From Mucilaginibacter paludis DSM 18603 (GTDB lineage: Bacteria > Bacteroidota > Bacteroidia > Sphingobacteriales > Sphingobacteriaceae), in NCBI RefSeq assembly GCF_000166195.2, contig NZ_CM001403.1, positions 3,552,432 through 3,616,431 on the forward strand: a stretch of DNA of 64,000 nucleotides. The letters are read 5' to 3'. The position numbers and the translations under genes were made by a program. Under the pieces are notes generated by a model, which saw only the letters and a program-made list of their open reading frames with translations, had not been told where the DNA came from and searched no databases. Below, one piece after another: positions 18,731 through 26,805 of the stretch. The first letter of the stretch is position 1, and every line of letters begins with the position of its first letter.

Positions 18731-19234
18731 ATGTCATGTTTAGGAGTTCTTTTTTCGCTCGGCGCAGACGAAGTAAAAAAATTAAAAGATATTAAAACGG
18801 ATCAGGATCGGTTAAACTACTTGCAGGAGGAAGTAGAGCAAAACTATTTCGATCAATATCCCCAACGATTAGCGGAGCTTGATAAATCATGGGATGCCTT
18901 GCATCGTAGCCTCACCGACGGAAAGCTTGAATATAACAACGGCAATTTTCCGCTGAGCCATGTTATCCTGGGTGGAGAAATTTTATATGCCGAAGATGAT
19001 TATATTATGGTACTCAAAACTCCTGAACAGGTAAAGCAAATTGCCCATGCGGTAAATATCACCGGCAAAGCGTTTTTGGATAAGGGGTATCAGCAAATTG
19101 ATGCCGCGGAATATGGATTCCCATTAACTGATGAAGATCTGGAATATACCTGGCTGTGGTTTGATGGAACAAAGGAGTTTTGGAAACTGGCGGCTGAAGA
19201 AAACAGGTACGTTTTATTTACGGCCGATCAATAG
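18731..19234 (+). CDS. DUF1877 family protein
   Basis: The 167 residues match the DUF1877 (YfbM-like) family: an N-terminal segment that places a short catalytic-looking helix, LDKSWDALHRSLTDG near 55-69, then PLSHVILGGE and a C-terminal YTWLWFDGTKEFWKLAAEENRYVLF. Members are single-domain cytosolic proteins of unknown role. The ATG is at 18731. The gene sits alone upstream of efp with 155 bases between, which contain the efp promoter. Confidence 0.87.
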   Translation: MSCLGVLFSLGADEVKKLKDIKTDQDRLNYLQEEVEQNYFDQYPQRLAELDKSWDALHRSLTDGKLEYNNGNFPLSHVILGGEILYAEDDYIMVLKTPEQVKQIAHAVNITGKAFLDKGYQQIDAAEYGFPLTDEDLEYTWLWFDGTKEFWKLAAEENRYVLFTADQ

Positions 19235-19356
19235 TTGAATGCCGGTATCAGTCAGAATTTATAAAATTGTAAATCCTTCATTCTGAAACGATTTTAAAAC
19301 CTGCCGGATATTAAATAATGCAAGCCGTTTTAAACAAAGTTTATCATAACTTAATA

Positions 19357-19364
19357 TATCTTTG
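19357..19364 (+). promoter_or_regulatory. -7 box for efp
   Basis: TATCTTTG matches TAnnTTTG and lies 25 bases before the efp ATG at 19390. No clear -33 TTG was seen. Confidence 0.55.
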
Positions 19365-19389
19365 GCTTCAAAATTGAAAATCGCATTTT

Positions 19390-19950
19390 ATGGCAAAAGC
19401 ATCTGAAGTTAAAGTAGGAAATATATTACGTTACAACGGCGAACTGGTAACCGTTACAGAGGTAATGCATCGTACACCAGGTAAAGGAGGGGCCTTCTAT
19501 TTGGATAAATTCCGGAATATTAAAACCGGTAAAATTGTAGAGGCACGTTTAGGTACCGACGAACAGGTGGAGATCTGTAGGGTAGAAACAAACGACTTTC
19601 AATACCTGTATGAAGATAACGACTTTATGGTGATCATGGATAACACAACTTTCGATCAGTTTAATATCCCCAAAACCCTGTTTGGCCCGGCTGTAAGATT
19701 TCTGAAAGAAGGAATGAACGTGATTGTTTCTTTTGAAAGCGAAGAACCGATTATGGCGCAAGTGCCCAACAACGTAGAACTTGAAATTACCTATGCCGAA
19801 CCGGCTGTTAAAGGTGATACCTCATCGGGCGCGCTAAAAACCGCAACAACAGAAACCGGTATAGAAATTAAGGTTCCCCTTTTTGTAAACCAGGGAGATA
19901 AAATAAAGGTGGATACACGCACCGGAGAATATCTTGAACGTGTGAAGTAA
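19390..19950 (+). CDS. efp: Elongation factor P
   Basis: EF-P binds between the P and E sites of the ribosome and relieves stalling at polyproline. The 186-residue length and three-domain layout (KOW-like, then two OB folds) are standard. The tip loop is RTPGKGGAF with lysine at position 32, the residue that is modified in lysine-type EF-Ps; no modifying enzyme gene (epmA/epmB) is in the window. The C-terminal signature GDKIKVDTRTGEYLERV is intact. Monocistronic. Confidence 0.97.
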   Translation: MAKASEVKVGNILRYNGELVTVTEVMHRTPGKGGAFYLDKFRNIKTGKIVEARLGTDEQVEICRVETNDFQYLYEDNDFMVIMDNTTFDQFNIPKTLFGPAVRFLKEGMNVIVSFESEEPIMAQVPNNVELEITYAEPAVKGDTSSGALKTATTETGIEIKVPLFVNQGDKIKVDTRTGEYLERVK

Positions 19951-19969
19951 TAGCTGCCTATTAAGCATG

Positions 19970-20013
19970 TTCAGGCCGGGATATGCATCATACGATGTAT
20001 ATCCCGGCCTGAA
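19970..20013. repeat. Very long hairpin after efp
   Basis: Bases 19970-19989 and 19994-20013 form a 20-bp stem with one G-T wobble and a 4-base loop, starting 20 bases after the efp stop. Neither strand has a T tail, so it is not a standard terminator; it may protect the mRNA 3' end or be a palindromic repeat. The rest of the gap to 20234 shows nothing. Confidence 0.7.
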
Positions 20014-20234
20014 AAAGCAGGCGTGGGCATCGTCAATTACCATTCAACCTAAGTAGAAATAGTAAAAGCAATGTGCTGATGCCAATTAAAACTGCTATAC
20101 CAATGCCTTAAGCCGATGGGGCAATGTACCTTTATCATAGCAACTAAAATTCGCTAACGTACGTCGCGAATGGCATTCCGTTTCTCAGGTATGCTTACTC
20201 TACTCAACAACGTAACGGGTAATGAGCTTGCCAA

Positions 20235-20885
20235 TCATAGCCTGATATAGCCCAAAGTATCCAGATCATCAATGGACTTGGCAAGGTGCGTTTTGCCATC
20301 TTTTAGCAAATATACGGTGTCGCTTATTTCAAGCAGGTGTTTATACATGTGGTCGGTTATCAAAATTCCTTTATGTTCTTTTTGCGCGGTTAAAAACACT
20401 TTGATATTTTCTATCTGTATGGGATTGAGATGCGTAAAAGGCTCATCAAGCATAGCGAATTGTGAGGGCGTTTTCGCGATAATGTAGATCTCGAGCATCC
20501 GCCATTGCCCTCCGGAAAGCTGGGTTACTTTAAGATCCAGTTCAAATTGGGGGAACCAATTGATGAAGTCGTTGCGGGCTAAGCCAAAATCATCCAAAAC
20601 TTGTTTCACCCTGAGCGAGCGTGGGATAAAATTAAACTGGGGCAAGTATAAAAGCAGGTGCGGATGCGAGCGAGCATTGCTTACCACGTGCCCATCAAAG
20701 CGAATAGAGTTGCTTGAAGCGTTTAAATTACCTGAAATGATTTTCATCAAACAGGTTTTACCTTCTCCGTTCCGGCCGAGCAAGCCGGTTATTTTACCTG
20801 TTTCGCACTTAAGATAAATATCTGAAAACACCCTGTGCAGGCCGAAATCAAGCTGCACCCCATCTGTTTCGAGTGTATGGATCAT
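20235..20885 (-). CDS. ABC transporter ATP-binding protein
   Basis: The 216-residue nucleotide-binding subunit has Walker A GRNGEGKT at 37-44, the Q-loop LPQFNF near 81, signature LSGGQ at 123-127, Walker B ending DEPF at 147-150 and the H-loop ITDH near 177. It is short and has no substrate-domain extension. It overlaps the upstream membrane gene by 4 bases (ATGA), so the two form a translationally coupled pair. Direction and substrate are unknown; the small partner suggests an unusual minimal transporter or a complex completed by subunits encoded elsewhere. Confidence 0.88.
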   Translation of the reverse strand: MIHTLETDGVQLDFGLHRVFSDIYLKCETGKITGLLGRNGEGKTCLMKIISGNLNASSNSIRFDGHVVSNARSHPHLLLYLPQFNFIPRSLRVKQVLDDFGLARNDFINWFPQFELDLKVTQLSGGQWRMLEIYIIAKTPSQFAMLDEPFTHLNPIQIENIKVFLTAQKEHKGILITDHMYKHLLEISDTVYLLKDGKTHLAKSIDDLDTLGYIRL

Positions 20886-21190
20886 TTGAAATGATAAGCT
20901 GTAATAAATAAGCTAAAGGAAACGATCATGTCGAAAACAGAAGTTGCCACTAATAGTTTTTGTTTTGAAATGCCCAGGTTCTGATAGTAATATAGCTCAC
21001 GTTTTTTATTATGAATTGCGAGATAAAATATCATAAACAAGGCTACAACCTTAAACCAAAATAACATCGGAAATATTTTATGAGCAAGGTTATCATAGAA
21101 AAATGCAAGTCCAATGCAACTGAGGGTCACTAAAAAATTAGCTAAAAATATATCCTGGTAAAATCGTCCGATCAATTTCAAGCTATGCAT
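20882..21190 (-). CDS. Small four-helix membrane protein paired with the ABC ATPase
   Basis: The 102-residue protein has three or four membrane helices (about 14-33, 41-58, 82-99), a KKRELYYYQNLGISKQKLL stretch between helices 2 and 3 that could be a cytoplasmic coupling loop, and no recognised domain. Its stop overlaps the ATPase start. The phrase YYYQNLGISKQKL resembles the region before the last helices of ABC-2 or FtsX-like permeases, so it may be a reduced permease; this is inference. ATG 21190 is used; a TTG three bases upstream is less likely. Confidence 0.72.
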   Translation of the reverse strand: MHSLKLIGRFYQDIFLANFLVTLSCIGLAFFYDNLAHKIFPMLFWFKVVALFMIFYLAIHNKKRELYYYQNLGISKQKLLVATSVFDMIVSFSLFITAYHFK

Positions 21191-21318
21191 CAATGAAGAT
21201 AGTGATATTTGTTTAATGTTGAAAATAGTTAGGATATTGATTATCAGACAAAGTAACCTATCGAAATTATAGAAGCAGGTGTAAAGTAAAGGGTCTTAAT
21301 TTCTTATCGGTGCGCTTT

Positions 21319-22431
21319 TTACACCCCGTCCGCTTTTTGCTCGGCAAGCCTCTTACTTCGTTTATCACTAAAATATTTCCTTACTGGGATATCGTAAATT
21401 ATCATCACTAAGTACGCTGCCCCAACCAGCAGGATTAGCCCGCTAATGATGATAAGCGTTAGTTGCATTGTCCCGGGCTTATGGCTGGTGTAATAGTTGC
21501 CGAACATCCATAATACGGCATAATGCGTCATGTACAAGGGGTAGGAGATCTTTCCCGAAAAAATGCAAATTTTTTTAAAGCCGGGTGTTAAAGTAGCCCC
21601 GGCCCCCAAAACAATCAGTAAAGGGAAATAAAGTAGTACTACCAAGGGTTCTGAAAACCAGTTTAATTTGGTGAATGGCATGATAAGGGCCAGTACCAGC
21701 AATAGCGCCAGGCCAATAAAACCCAATTTGTTTTTGATGATCCATTTGGAACGGTAAACAAGCAACCCTGCTAAAAAAGAATAGGATATTCGGACGCTTC
21801 CGTCCCAAAAAGTGGGGCCACTCCAGCCGCCCATTAAATTGCCTGAATGGTAACAAACCAAGCAAATAGCTATTGCCGAGAGCAGGGTGAACAACAGCAG
21901 GTAGCGACGGCTTATCCGGTAAAGCACAAATGCGTAAACAATATTGGCAATATATTCCCAAAACAGCGACCATGATGGTGCATTGAAGCTGAACAGGTTA
22001 AAACCACGATCAGCTATAACAGGTAACGGGATAAGCAGCAGAGAGCAAACAAACGCCAGGGCGATTTTGCCGGCGCTATATAACTCGGGATGGCCGCCAA
22101 ATGGGTCCAATAAAAATGCCAGCAGTCCCATTACCGATCCGGCCACCACCAGCGGATGCAGCCTGATGATCCTTGATTTAAAAAATTCAAGGACACCCAT
22201 TTTGGCGATACGGTTATCATAAGCATACCCTATCACAAATCCCGAAAGGCAGAAGAAGAAATCCACAGCCAAAAAACCATGCCCGATAAAGTTCTTGCTG
22301 TAATCAGCGTAGGCCCACTCCATAAAATGAAATGTTACAACGCCCAGGGCTGCAACGCCTCTTAACCCGTCAAGAATATCGAAATGTTGTTTGGTTTGCA
22401 AAATAATGGGGGTAGCTTTATTCGTATCCAT
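21319..22431 (-). CDS. Acyltransferase 3 family membrane protein
   Basis: The 370-residue protein is an integral-membrane O-acyltransferase (OafA/OatA type without an SGNH domain) with about ten helices. Family signatures are FDILDGLRGVAALGVVTFHF near 15-34 (catalytic H33), GFLAVDFFFCLSGFVIGY and FFKSRIIRLHPL. Such enzymes acetylate or succinylate surface glycans or glycolipids. I start at ATG 22431; the frame stays open to 22584 but runs through a dispersed repeat (22498-22533), and that extension has no membrane-protein character. The substrate is unknown. Confidence 0.85.
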   Translation of the reverse strand: MDTNKATPIILQTKQHFDILDGLRGVAALGVVTFHFMEWAYADYSKNFIGHGFLAVDFFFCLSGFVIGYAYDNRIAKMGVLEFFKSRIIRLHPLVVAGSVMGLLAFLLDPFGGHPELYSAGKIALAFVCSLLLIPLPVIADRGFNLFSFNAPSWSLFWEYIANIVYAFVLYRISRRYLLLFTLLSAIAICLVCYHSGNLMGGWSGPTFWDGSVRISYSFLAGLLVYRSKWIIKNKLGFIGLALLLVLALIMPFTKLNWFSEPLVVLLYFPLLIVLGAGATLTPGFKKICIFSGKISYPLYMTHYAVLWMFGNYYTSHKPGTMQLTLIIISGLILLVGAAYLVMIIYDIPVRKYFSDKRSKRLAEQKADGV

Positions 22432-22497
22432 TTGACATATCTTATAGGCATTCAACAGCGATACGCTTGGTTTGTTGTTTAGCCAGGTTATCAAAAT

Positions 22498-22533
22498 GCA
22501 TATTGATCCGAAGTTTGGAAACTTCGGATAGCG
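22498..22533. repeat. Dispersed palindromic repeat, copy 1
   Basis: A 36-base sequence identical to 24698-24733. Its core is a hairpin with arms ATCCGAAGTTT and AAACTTCGGAT and a 2-base loop. It lies between the AraC gene and the acyltransferase gene and here lacks the preceding hairpin found in copy 2. Confidence 0.85.
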
Positions 22534-22580
22534 AGGCAGAAAAATGCTGTCGTAAACACCCCTGATTGGTTGATAGCATT

Positions 22581-23483
22581 TCAATTTTTATTGAAAGAAG
22601 CCCGGAACTCCAATGGAGTAATATGTGTTTTGGTCTTAAAAAGGCGGCTGAGCGATTGCGAATGTTCAAACCCCAACTTGTAAGCAATTTCAGCAACCGA
22701 AAGATTGGTAATGGTCAGTTGTTCTTTTGCCTTTTCGATGAGTTTTCTATGGATATGCTGCTGTGCGTTTTGCCCGGTAATCACGCGCAGCATATCGCTG
22801 AGGTAGCTCGGCGACATCGCCAGTTGTTCTGCCAGGTATTGAACCGACGGGATGCCCTGTTCGGAGTTGATGTAATTATCCAGAACAGTTTCCAGTTTTT
22901 GCAGCGGGTCTGTATGAATGGCTTTGCGGGTGATGAACTGCCGTTTGTAATACCGGTTGCTGTAGTTGAGTAACAGCTCGATCTGAGAGATCAGCACATC
23001 CTGGCTGAGATCATCTATGGGAAGGTTCAGCTCGGTTTCCATACTTTTAAGGGTGGTGATGATCGTGGTTTTTTCTGCCTCGGACAGATGCAGTGCTTCG
23101 TTGGCGGAGTAAGAAAAAAAACCGTAGTGTTTGATCTTTTTGGCCAGGGGATAGCCTAACAAAAAATCGGGATGGATGAATAGGCTGTAACCTGAATATG
23201 GTCCGTTATGCTCGCTTCCGCCCATAAGCTGATTGGGCGCGGCAAACAGCATTCCACCTTCATCAAAGTCATAATAACCCTGTCCGTATTTTACTTTTCC
23301 GCTGACCTTGGCGGTGTAAGTGATCTTATAAAAGCTGGTGATCAAAGATTCGGCAGGAAAATTCACTTCTATGTTGTTATGCATGCCGTTAACAATGCTG
23401 ATCAACGGGTGCAGCGGCTTCGGTAAGCCGAATGCCGCGTGCACTTCTGACAATGAATTGAATTTATGTGGTTGCGTTACCAT
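22581..23483 (-). CDS. AraC family transcriptional regulator
   Basis: The 300-residue protein has an N-terminal cupin-like sensor (about 40-150) and a C-terminal double helix-turn-helix: first HTH VQYLAEQLAMSPSYLSDMLR, second NLSVAEIAYKLGFEHSQSLSRLFKT, followed by the usual TPLEFR. Its ATG overlaps the stop of the SDR gene (CCATGGTAA), so both are one operon; in many Bacteroidota and proteobacteria such pairs are self-regulating, with the regulator responding to a metabolite handled by the SDR. The effector is unknown. Confidence 0.92.
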   Translation of the reverse strand: MVTQPHKFNSLSEVHAAFGLPKPLHPLISIVNGMHNNIEVNFPAESLITSFYKITYTAKVSGKVKYGQGYYDFDEGGMLFAAPNQLMGGSEHNGPYSGYSLFIHPDFLLGYPLAKKIKHYGFFSYSANEALHLSEAEKTTIITTLKSMETELNLPIDDLSQDVLISQIELLLNYSNRYYKRQFITRKAIHTDPLQKLETVLDNYINSEQGIPSVQYLAEQLAMSPSYLSDMLRVITGQNAQQHIHRKLIEKAKEQLTITNLSVAEIAYKLGFEHSQSLSRLFKTKTHITPLEFRASFNKN

Positions 23484-24244
23484 GGTATGTTTACATTTTC
23501 CCAGCGGGTGAAAGTACCTGAAGGATCGTCCGGTCCGAACAAGGCAACCCTTACCACTTCACGGGAGCCGTCTTCGATCGACTCCGTACCTTCAAAGTTA
23601 TTAAGTGCAGTACTTGTAAACCCCGGAGACACTAAGTTAACTTTAATATTGGTGTTTTCCAGTTCGATCATCATGGCCAGGGTAATGGCATTTAGCGCCG
23701 TTTTTGAAGCAGCATAACCCGGACTGAAAATAGCACGGTAAGGGAAAGCAGGATCGGCGTTTGTTGTGAGCGATCCTACGCCGCTGGAAACGTTCACTAT
23801 GCGCGGCGCGGCTGATTGGCGCAACAAGGGTAACATAGCTTGATAAACGGCCAATACGCCGAAGACATTGGTTTCCCAAATAGAGCGGACTTCGTCCAGT
23901 GAAATATTGCTTGCCCTGCTGATCTTAGAGAATTCCAGCAACGACATATTACCCTTTCTGGTATTCGAGATGGCGGCGTTATTGACCAGCAGATCCAGAT
24001 AACCAAATTTTTCCCGAATTAATGCTGCTGCGGCTTTGATGGACGCCTGATCGGTTACGTCTATCTGTACAGCAATAGCGCCATCACCGATTGCTGCAGC
24101 CGCAAGTTCACCTTTGGCCAGTTCTCTGGAGCCCAATAATACAAGGTGTCCAGTCTCTACCAACTCTTTTGCGACTTGCAGCCCGACACCCTGGTTAGCC
24201 CCGGTAACGAGCGCTAAGCGTTTGTTTTTTGTTTCGTTTTTCAT
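23477..24244 (-). CDS. Short-chain dehydrogenase/reductase
   Basis: The 255-residue Rossmann enzyme has the cofactor loop TGANQGVG at 14-21, acidic IDVTD near 61-65, NNAA at 88-91, and a catalytic triad with S153 (NVSSG), Y177 and K181 (YAASK). A substitution pattern SRELAKG after strand 2 suggests NADP use. This is a classical SDR of unknown substrate; it resembles carbonyl reductase-like SDRs. It is the first gene of the SDR-AraC operon. The ACTTTG before its start on the minus strand may be part of a -7 box. Confidence 0.9.
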   Translation of the reverse strand: MKNETKNKRLALVTGANQGVGLQVAKELVETGHLVLLGSRELAKGELAAAAIGDGAIAVQIDVTDQASIKAAAALIREKFGYLDLLVNNAAISNTRKGNMSLLEFSKISRASNISLDEVRSIWETNVFGVLAVYQAMLPLLRQSAAPRIVNVSSGVGSLTTNADPAFPYRAIFSPGYAASKTALNAITLAMMIELENTNIKVNLVSPGFTSTALNNFEGTESIEDGSREVVRVALFGPDDPSGTFTRWENVNIPW

Positions 24245-24649
24245 ACCGCAAAGTTCAATACCTGGAGTAAGATGGCTGTAACCAAAGTCGGGAATATTGT
24301 AACTGAAATGAGTTTATAATACGTCCACAAAACAGCAAACGGAATCGCTCTTACTTTTGCTTAGCCGCCATTCGAGATACTTTTTTATGATTTAAAATCA
24401 GATAGGCGGGAACAGTAGAAGAGTTTCTTTAAAAAGGTTAACGTAACACCACTTAGTTCAAAAATTACATCATTTATTCAGATTGCTGAAGTATTGATAA
24501 GTTAATCGAACTCTTAATTTAACAATCAAAACCTCCTTTACTATGATGTTTGAACCGAAAAATTTATAAGCCCAAATTCGCTATTAACCGCAAATCTGAT
24601 AAGAAATAGTTCGAGATTTGTAAAGTAGCCACCACTACATTAACCCTTC

Positions 24650-24672
24650 AGATTAAGTTCTGAGGGTTTTTT
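24650..24672 (+). terminator. Orphan rho-independent terminator
   Basis: An arm of ACCCT-TCAGA pairs with TCTGAGGGT around the loop, followed by T7. No gene on the plus strand ends here. The same hairpin core recurs at 31152-31173. It directly precedes the double-hairpin repeat. The gap 24245-24649 shows no coding sequence. Confidence 0.6.
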
Positions 24673-24680
24673 TGTTTACG

Positions 24681-24733
24681 GTAGTCGGAGACTACGGGCA
24701 TATTGATCCGAAGTTTGGAAACTTCGGATAGCG
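24681..24733. repeat. Double-hairpin dispersed repeat, copy 2
   Basis: Hairpin A is GTAGTC-GGA-GACTAC at 24681-24695. Hairpin B lies in the 36 bases 24698-24733, identical to copy 1. The element is followed at once by a run of ten G (24733-24742). A diverged third copy is at 31082-31127. Confidence 0.85.
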
Positions 24734-25030
24734 GGGGGGGGGAATTTAATTGAAAAAACTTAACTTTTTACTCCGAAATAAGCAGAATTTTTAATCCGGG
24801 TCCACCATTTCCTGATTAAATTACTAAACTGATAAAAATTTAAGTGTAGGTTTTTTTGCCGATTTGCCAAGAAAAATTCGCTGAGTGTGCTCTCTTATTG
24901 ACTTCAGACTTAGCCCCCGATACATTTACCTATAGTAATTTCAATAAAGTGTGATGCAGACGGTTTAGGTATCATTTACTTGCATTGAGATATAGGATCA
25001 GTAATTTTACAATGCGGGTAGGCCGTAAAA

Positions 25031-25058
25031 AAAGCCGGTTGTTAGCGCAACCAGCTTT
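25031..25058 (-). terminator. Orphan terminator facing left
   Basis: AAAGCCGGTTG (25031-25041) and CAACCAGCTTT (25048-25058) form an 11-bp stem with one mismatch; on the minus strand it runs into seven T. No minus-strand gene ends here, which suggests a lost gene or an unannotated transcript. The flanking 24743-25030 shows no coding sequence. Confidence 0.55.
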
Positions 25059-25083
25059 CTCTAAAATAGTCCATAAATGAACC

Positions 25084-25091
25084 TATTTTTG
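25084..25091 (+). promoter_or_regulatory. -7 box upstream of the 35-codon gene
   Basis: TATTTTTG matches TAnnTTTG. No good -33 TTG. Together with the ORF at 25185 and the terminator at 25305 it would define a transcript of about 240 bases. Confidence 0.4.
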
Positions 25092-25184
25092 TTTAGGAAA
25101 TCAAAAGTAGCATTAAATAATGAAAGCATGATGGATTATGCAAAGGGATAGCAGGCAAGCGTAAAACCTACTCCACCAGCCAAT

Positions 25185-25292
25185 ATGTTAAATCATAATA
25201 ATTTAGAGATGTTAACTGACGTATTGCACTTATTAGGTTCTATTGCGTTAGTCACACATGCAGTCGGAAACTTAATAAATCGTTTAAAGTAA
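25185..25292 (+). CDS. Putative 35-aa amphipathic peptide gene
   Basis: The frame starts at ATG 25185 (MLNHNNLEML) and has a second in-frame ATG at 25209 that would give 27 residues. The peptide reads as a single hydrophobic or amphipathic helix (LTDVLHLLGSIALVTHAVGN) with a basic end (NRLK). A strong terminator starts 13 bases after the stop and a -7 box lies 94 bases before the ATG, so it has the shape of an independent small gene, for example a toxic or membrane-active peptide or a dual-function RNA. There is no homology evidence, and a 35-codon frame can arise by chance. Confidence 0.4.
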   Translation: MLNHNNLEMLTDVLHLLGSIALVTHAVGNLINRLK

Positions 25293-25304
25293 AACGATTA
25301 CACC

Positions 25305-25336
25305 AGCGCTCATAACCATTAGTTATGGGCGCTTTT
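25305..25336 (+). terminator. Rho-independent terminator after the 35-codon gene
   Basis: AGCGCTCATAAC (25305-25316) pairs with GTTATGGGCGCT (25322-25333) with one wobble and a 5-base loop, then TTTTCATTTTT. Confidence 0.85.
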
Positions 25337-25448
25337 CATTTTTAAGGTATCTAGTTAAGAGCAGAAAAATAGCATGGTTGCGCGTTAGAAGTAAGCGAGC
25401 TATATAACAAATTAAGATTGATTAAAACTAGTGATAAAACCCAATGCT

Positions 25449-25471
25449 GGCGCACGCCTGTGGCGTGTGCC
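25449..25471. repeat. GC-rich hairpin in the accessory gap
   Basis: GGCGCACGCC and GGCGTGTGCC form a 10-bp stem with one wobble and a TGT loop. It has no T tail. The gap 25337-25740 otherwise holds a locally GC-rich patch (25585-25700) with no coding sequence recognised. Confidence 0.55.
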
Positions 25472-25740
25472 TTTAACGAATCTTTGTATAAACGAACTTC
25501 GCGGAATGTTGTTAATCACACCGTCAACCAACTGAATTTCGACTCATTCGGTATTCTGTTCACTTAAACGGTTTCGGGCATATTGCGGAACGCGCGACAC
25601 GCGCGCACCAGCGATGGGCGCCAAAGCCTTGTGAAGCATACTAACCAGCCGCACTTCGTGCTGCCTCTGCTTAGACCCTCGCTCAACTCGCAAGGATTGC
25701 TCCCAGATATTATATATATTAGTAAAAAATAAGCAATAAC

Positions 25741-26658
25741 ATGGCTGTATTTAATCTGTTTTCCAAACGACAAAAAGCACTGACAGAAGAGCCATCAGAT
25801 ATATTAATTTACGATAAGCTTCCAAGTCCTTTCAGAGTGCAAGTAGTCCATATTATTAACGATGCATTTGGAACTTTTGTCGGTTATAGTATCGATCCCG
25901 TTGAAATGCTTTGCAAAGAAATCCATGATATATTATGTCGTGAATACGGCTTGTTTGATTTAAATGTTTCTCGGGGATACCAAGAAAGAATTGAAGAGCA
26001 TATATTGAGAGAGAAAGATATAAACCGAGTACTTGATTCGATTGAGCTGTGTTTCAGAGCGGTAGCCAAAGTTATAACCTCTGACCACAACTATCAAACC
26101 TCTACGACGCGTAAACTTGAAGCCAACGAAGCTATAGAAGAATTAAACCAACGGTTCAAGGAACATGCAATTGGATATCAATATGAGGATGGTGAATTAA
26201 TTAAAGTGGATTCAACTTACATTCATTCTGAGATCGTAAAACCTACTTTGAGCTTACTACATAATTCAACATTTTCAGGAGCCAATGAAGAGTATTTAAA
26301 AGCACATGAGCATTATAGACATGGAAGGAATAAAGAGTGTCTCGCCGAGTGTTTAAAAACATTTGAAAGTACGATGAAAATCATTTGTAAAGCGAAGGGC
26401 TGGTCATATGATGAAAAAGACACATCATCAACCCTCATTAAGGTCTGCTTGAACAATGATCTTATTCCAAGTTACATGCAAAGTCAATTAACTTCATTGA
26501 GAAGCCTTTTAGAAAGTGGAATACCTACAATTCGAAATAGAATTGGTGGTCATGGACAAGGTTCTATCCCGATCACTGCAGATGATGAAACCACAAGGTA
26601 TACCCTTAACCTAACTGGCAGTAATGTCATTTACTTAATCGAATTAAGTAAATTGTAG
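25741..26658 (+). CDS. Abortive-infection-like HEPN protein (STM4504/CBY_0614 family)
   Basis: The 305-residue protein closely follows the STM4504/CBY_0614 plan: an N-terminal AbiJ_NTD4-like domain starting MAVFNLFSKRQKAL and including LPSPFRVQVVHI, then a C-terminal abortive-infection domain. In the latter, AHEHYRHGRNKECLAECLKTFE forms a helical pair and RNRIGGHGQG supplies an RxxxxxH motif typical of HEPN ribonucleases. The likely role is anti-phage growth arrest by RNA cleavage; activity here is inference. It has AT-rich flanks and sits in a gene-poor region with repeats and a tRNA scar, consistent with horizontal transfer. No antitoxin-like partner is adjacent; the next gene is 147 bases away. 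Confidence 0.82.
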   Translation: MAVFNLFSKRQKALTEEPSDILIYDKLPSPFRVQVVHIINDAFGTFVGYSIDPVEMLCKEIHDILCREYGLFDLNVSRGYQERIEEHILREKDINRVLDSIELCFRAVAKVITSDHNYQTSTTRKLEANEAIEELNQRFKEHAIGYQYEDGELIKVDSTYIHSEIVKPTLSLLHNSTFSGANEEYLKAHEHYRHGRNKECLAECLKTFESTMKIICKAKGWSYDEKDTSSTLIKVCLNNDLIPSYMQSQLTSLRSLLESGIPTIRNRIGGHGQGSIPITADDETTRYTLNLTGSNVIYLIELSKL

Positions 26659-26760
26659 ATGCCTTGCTATTAGTATTTTAATAACTAAGTATATTTATAT
26701 ACGTACTATCCTACCCTCTACCTTCAGACGGTTTGCTTCAGTTCGTAGGGGCACACATTG

Positions 26761-26789
26761 TTGCCAATTATCGCATAAAATTATCTTAG
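26761..26789 (+). promoter_or_regulatory. Possible promoter of the unassigned gene at 26806
   Basis: TTG at 26761-26763 and TATCTTAG at 26782-26789 are 18 bases apart; the -7 box has one mismatch. The ATG is 17 bases downstream. Confidence 0.4.
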
Positions 26790-26805
26790 CAACCTAACGA
26801 CTACT

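Noticed and set aside
24599..24636. tRNA 3'-end-like text (TTCGAGA ... CCACCA) before the orphan terminator at 24650
   Set aside because: The presumed T stem has two mismatches in five pairs and no acceptor pairing was found. Treated as coincidence, though a second decayed attachment site cannot be excluded.
25564..25773. 69-codon minus-strand frame across the GC-rich patch before the Abi gene
   Set aside because: It overlaps the start of the Abi gene and reads as arginine/serine-rich text without a family.
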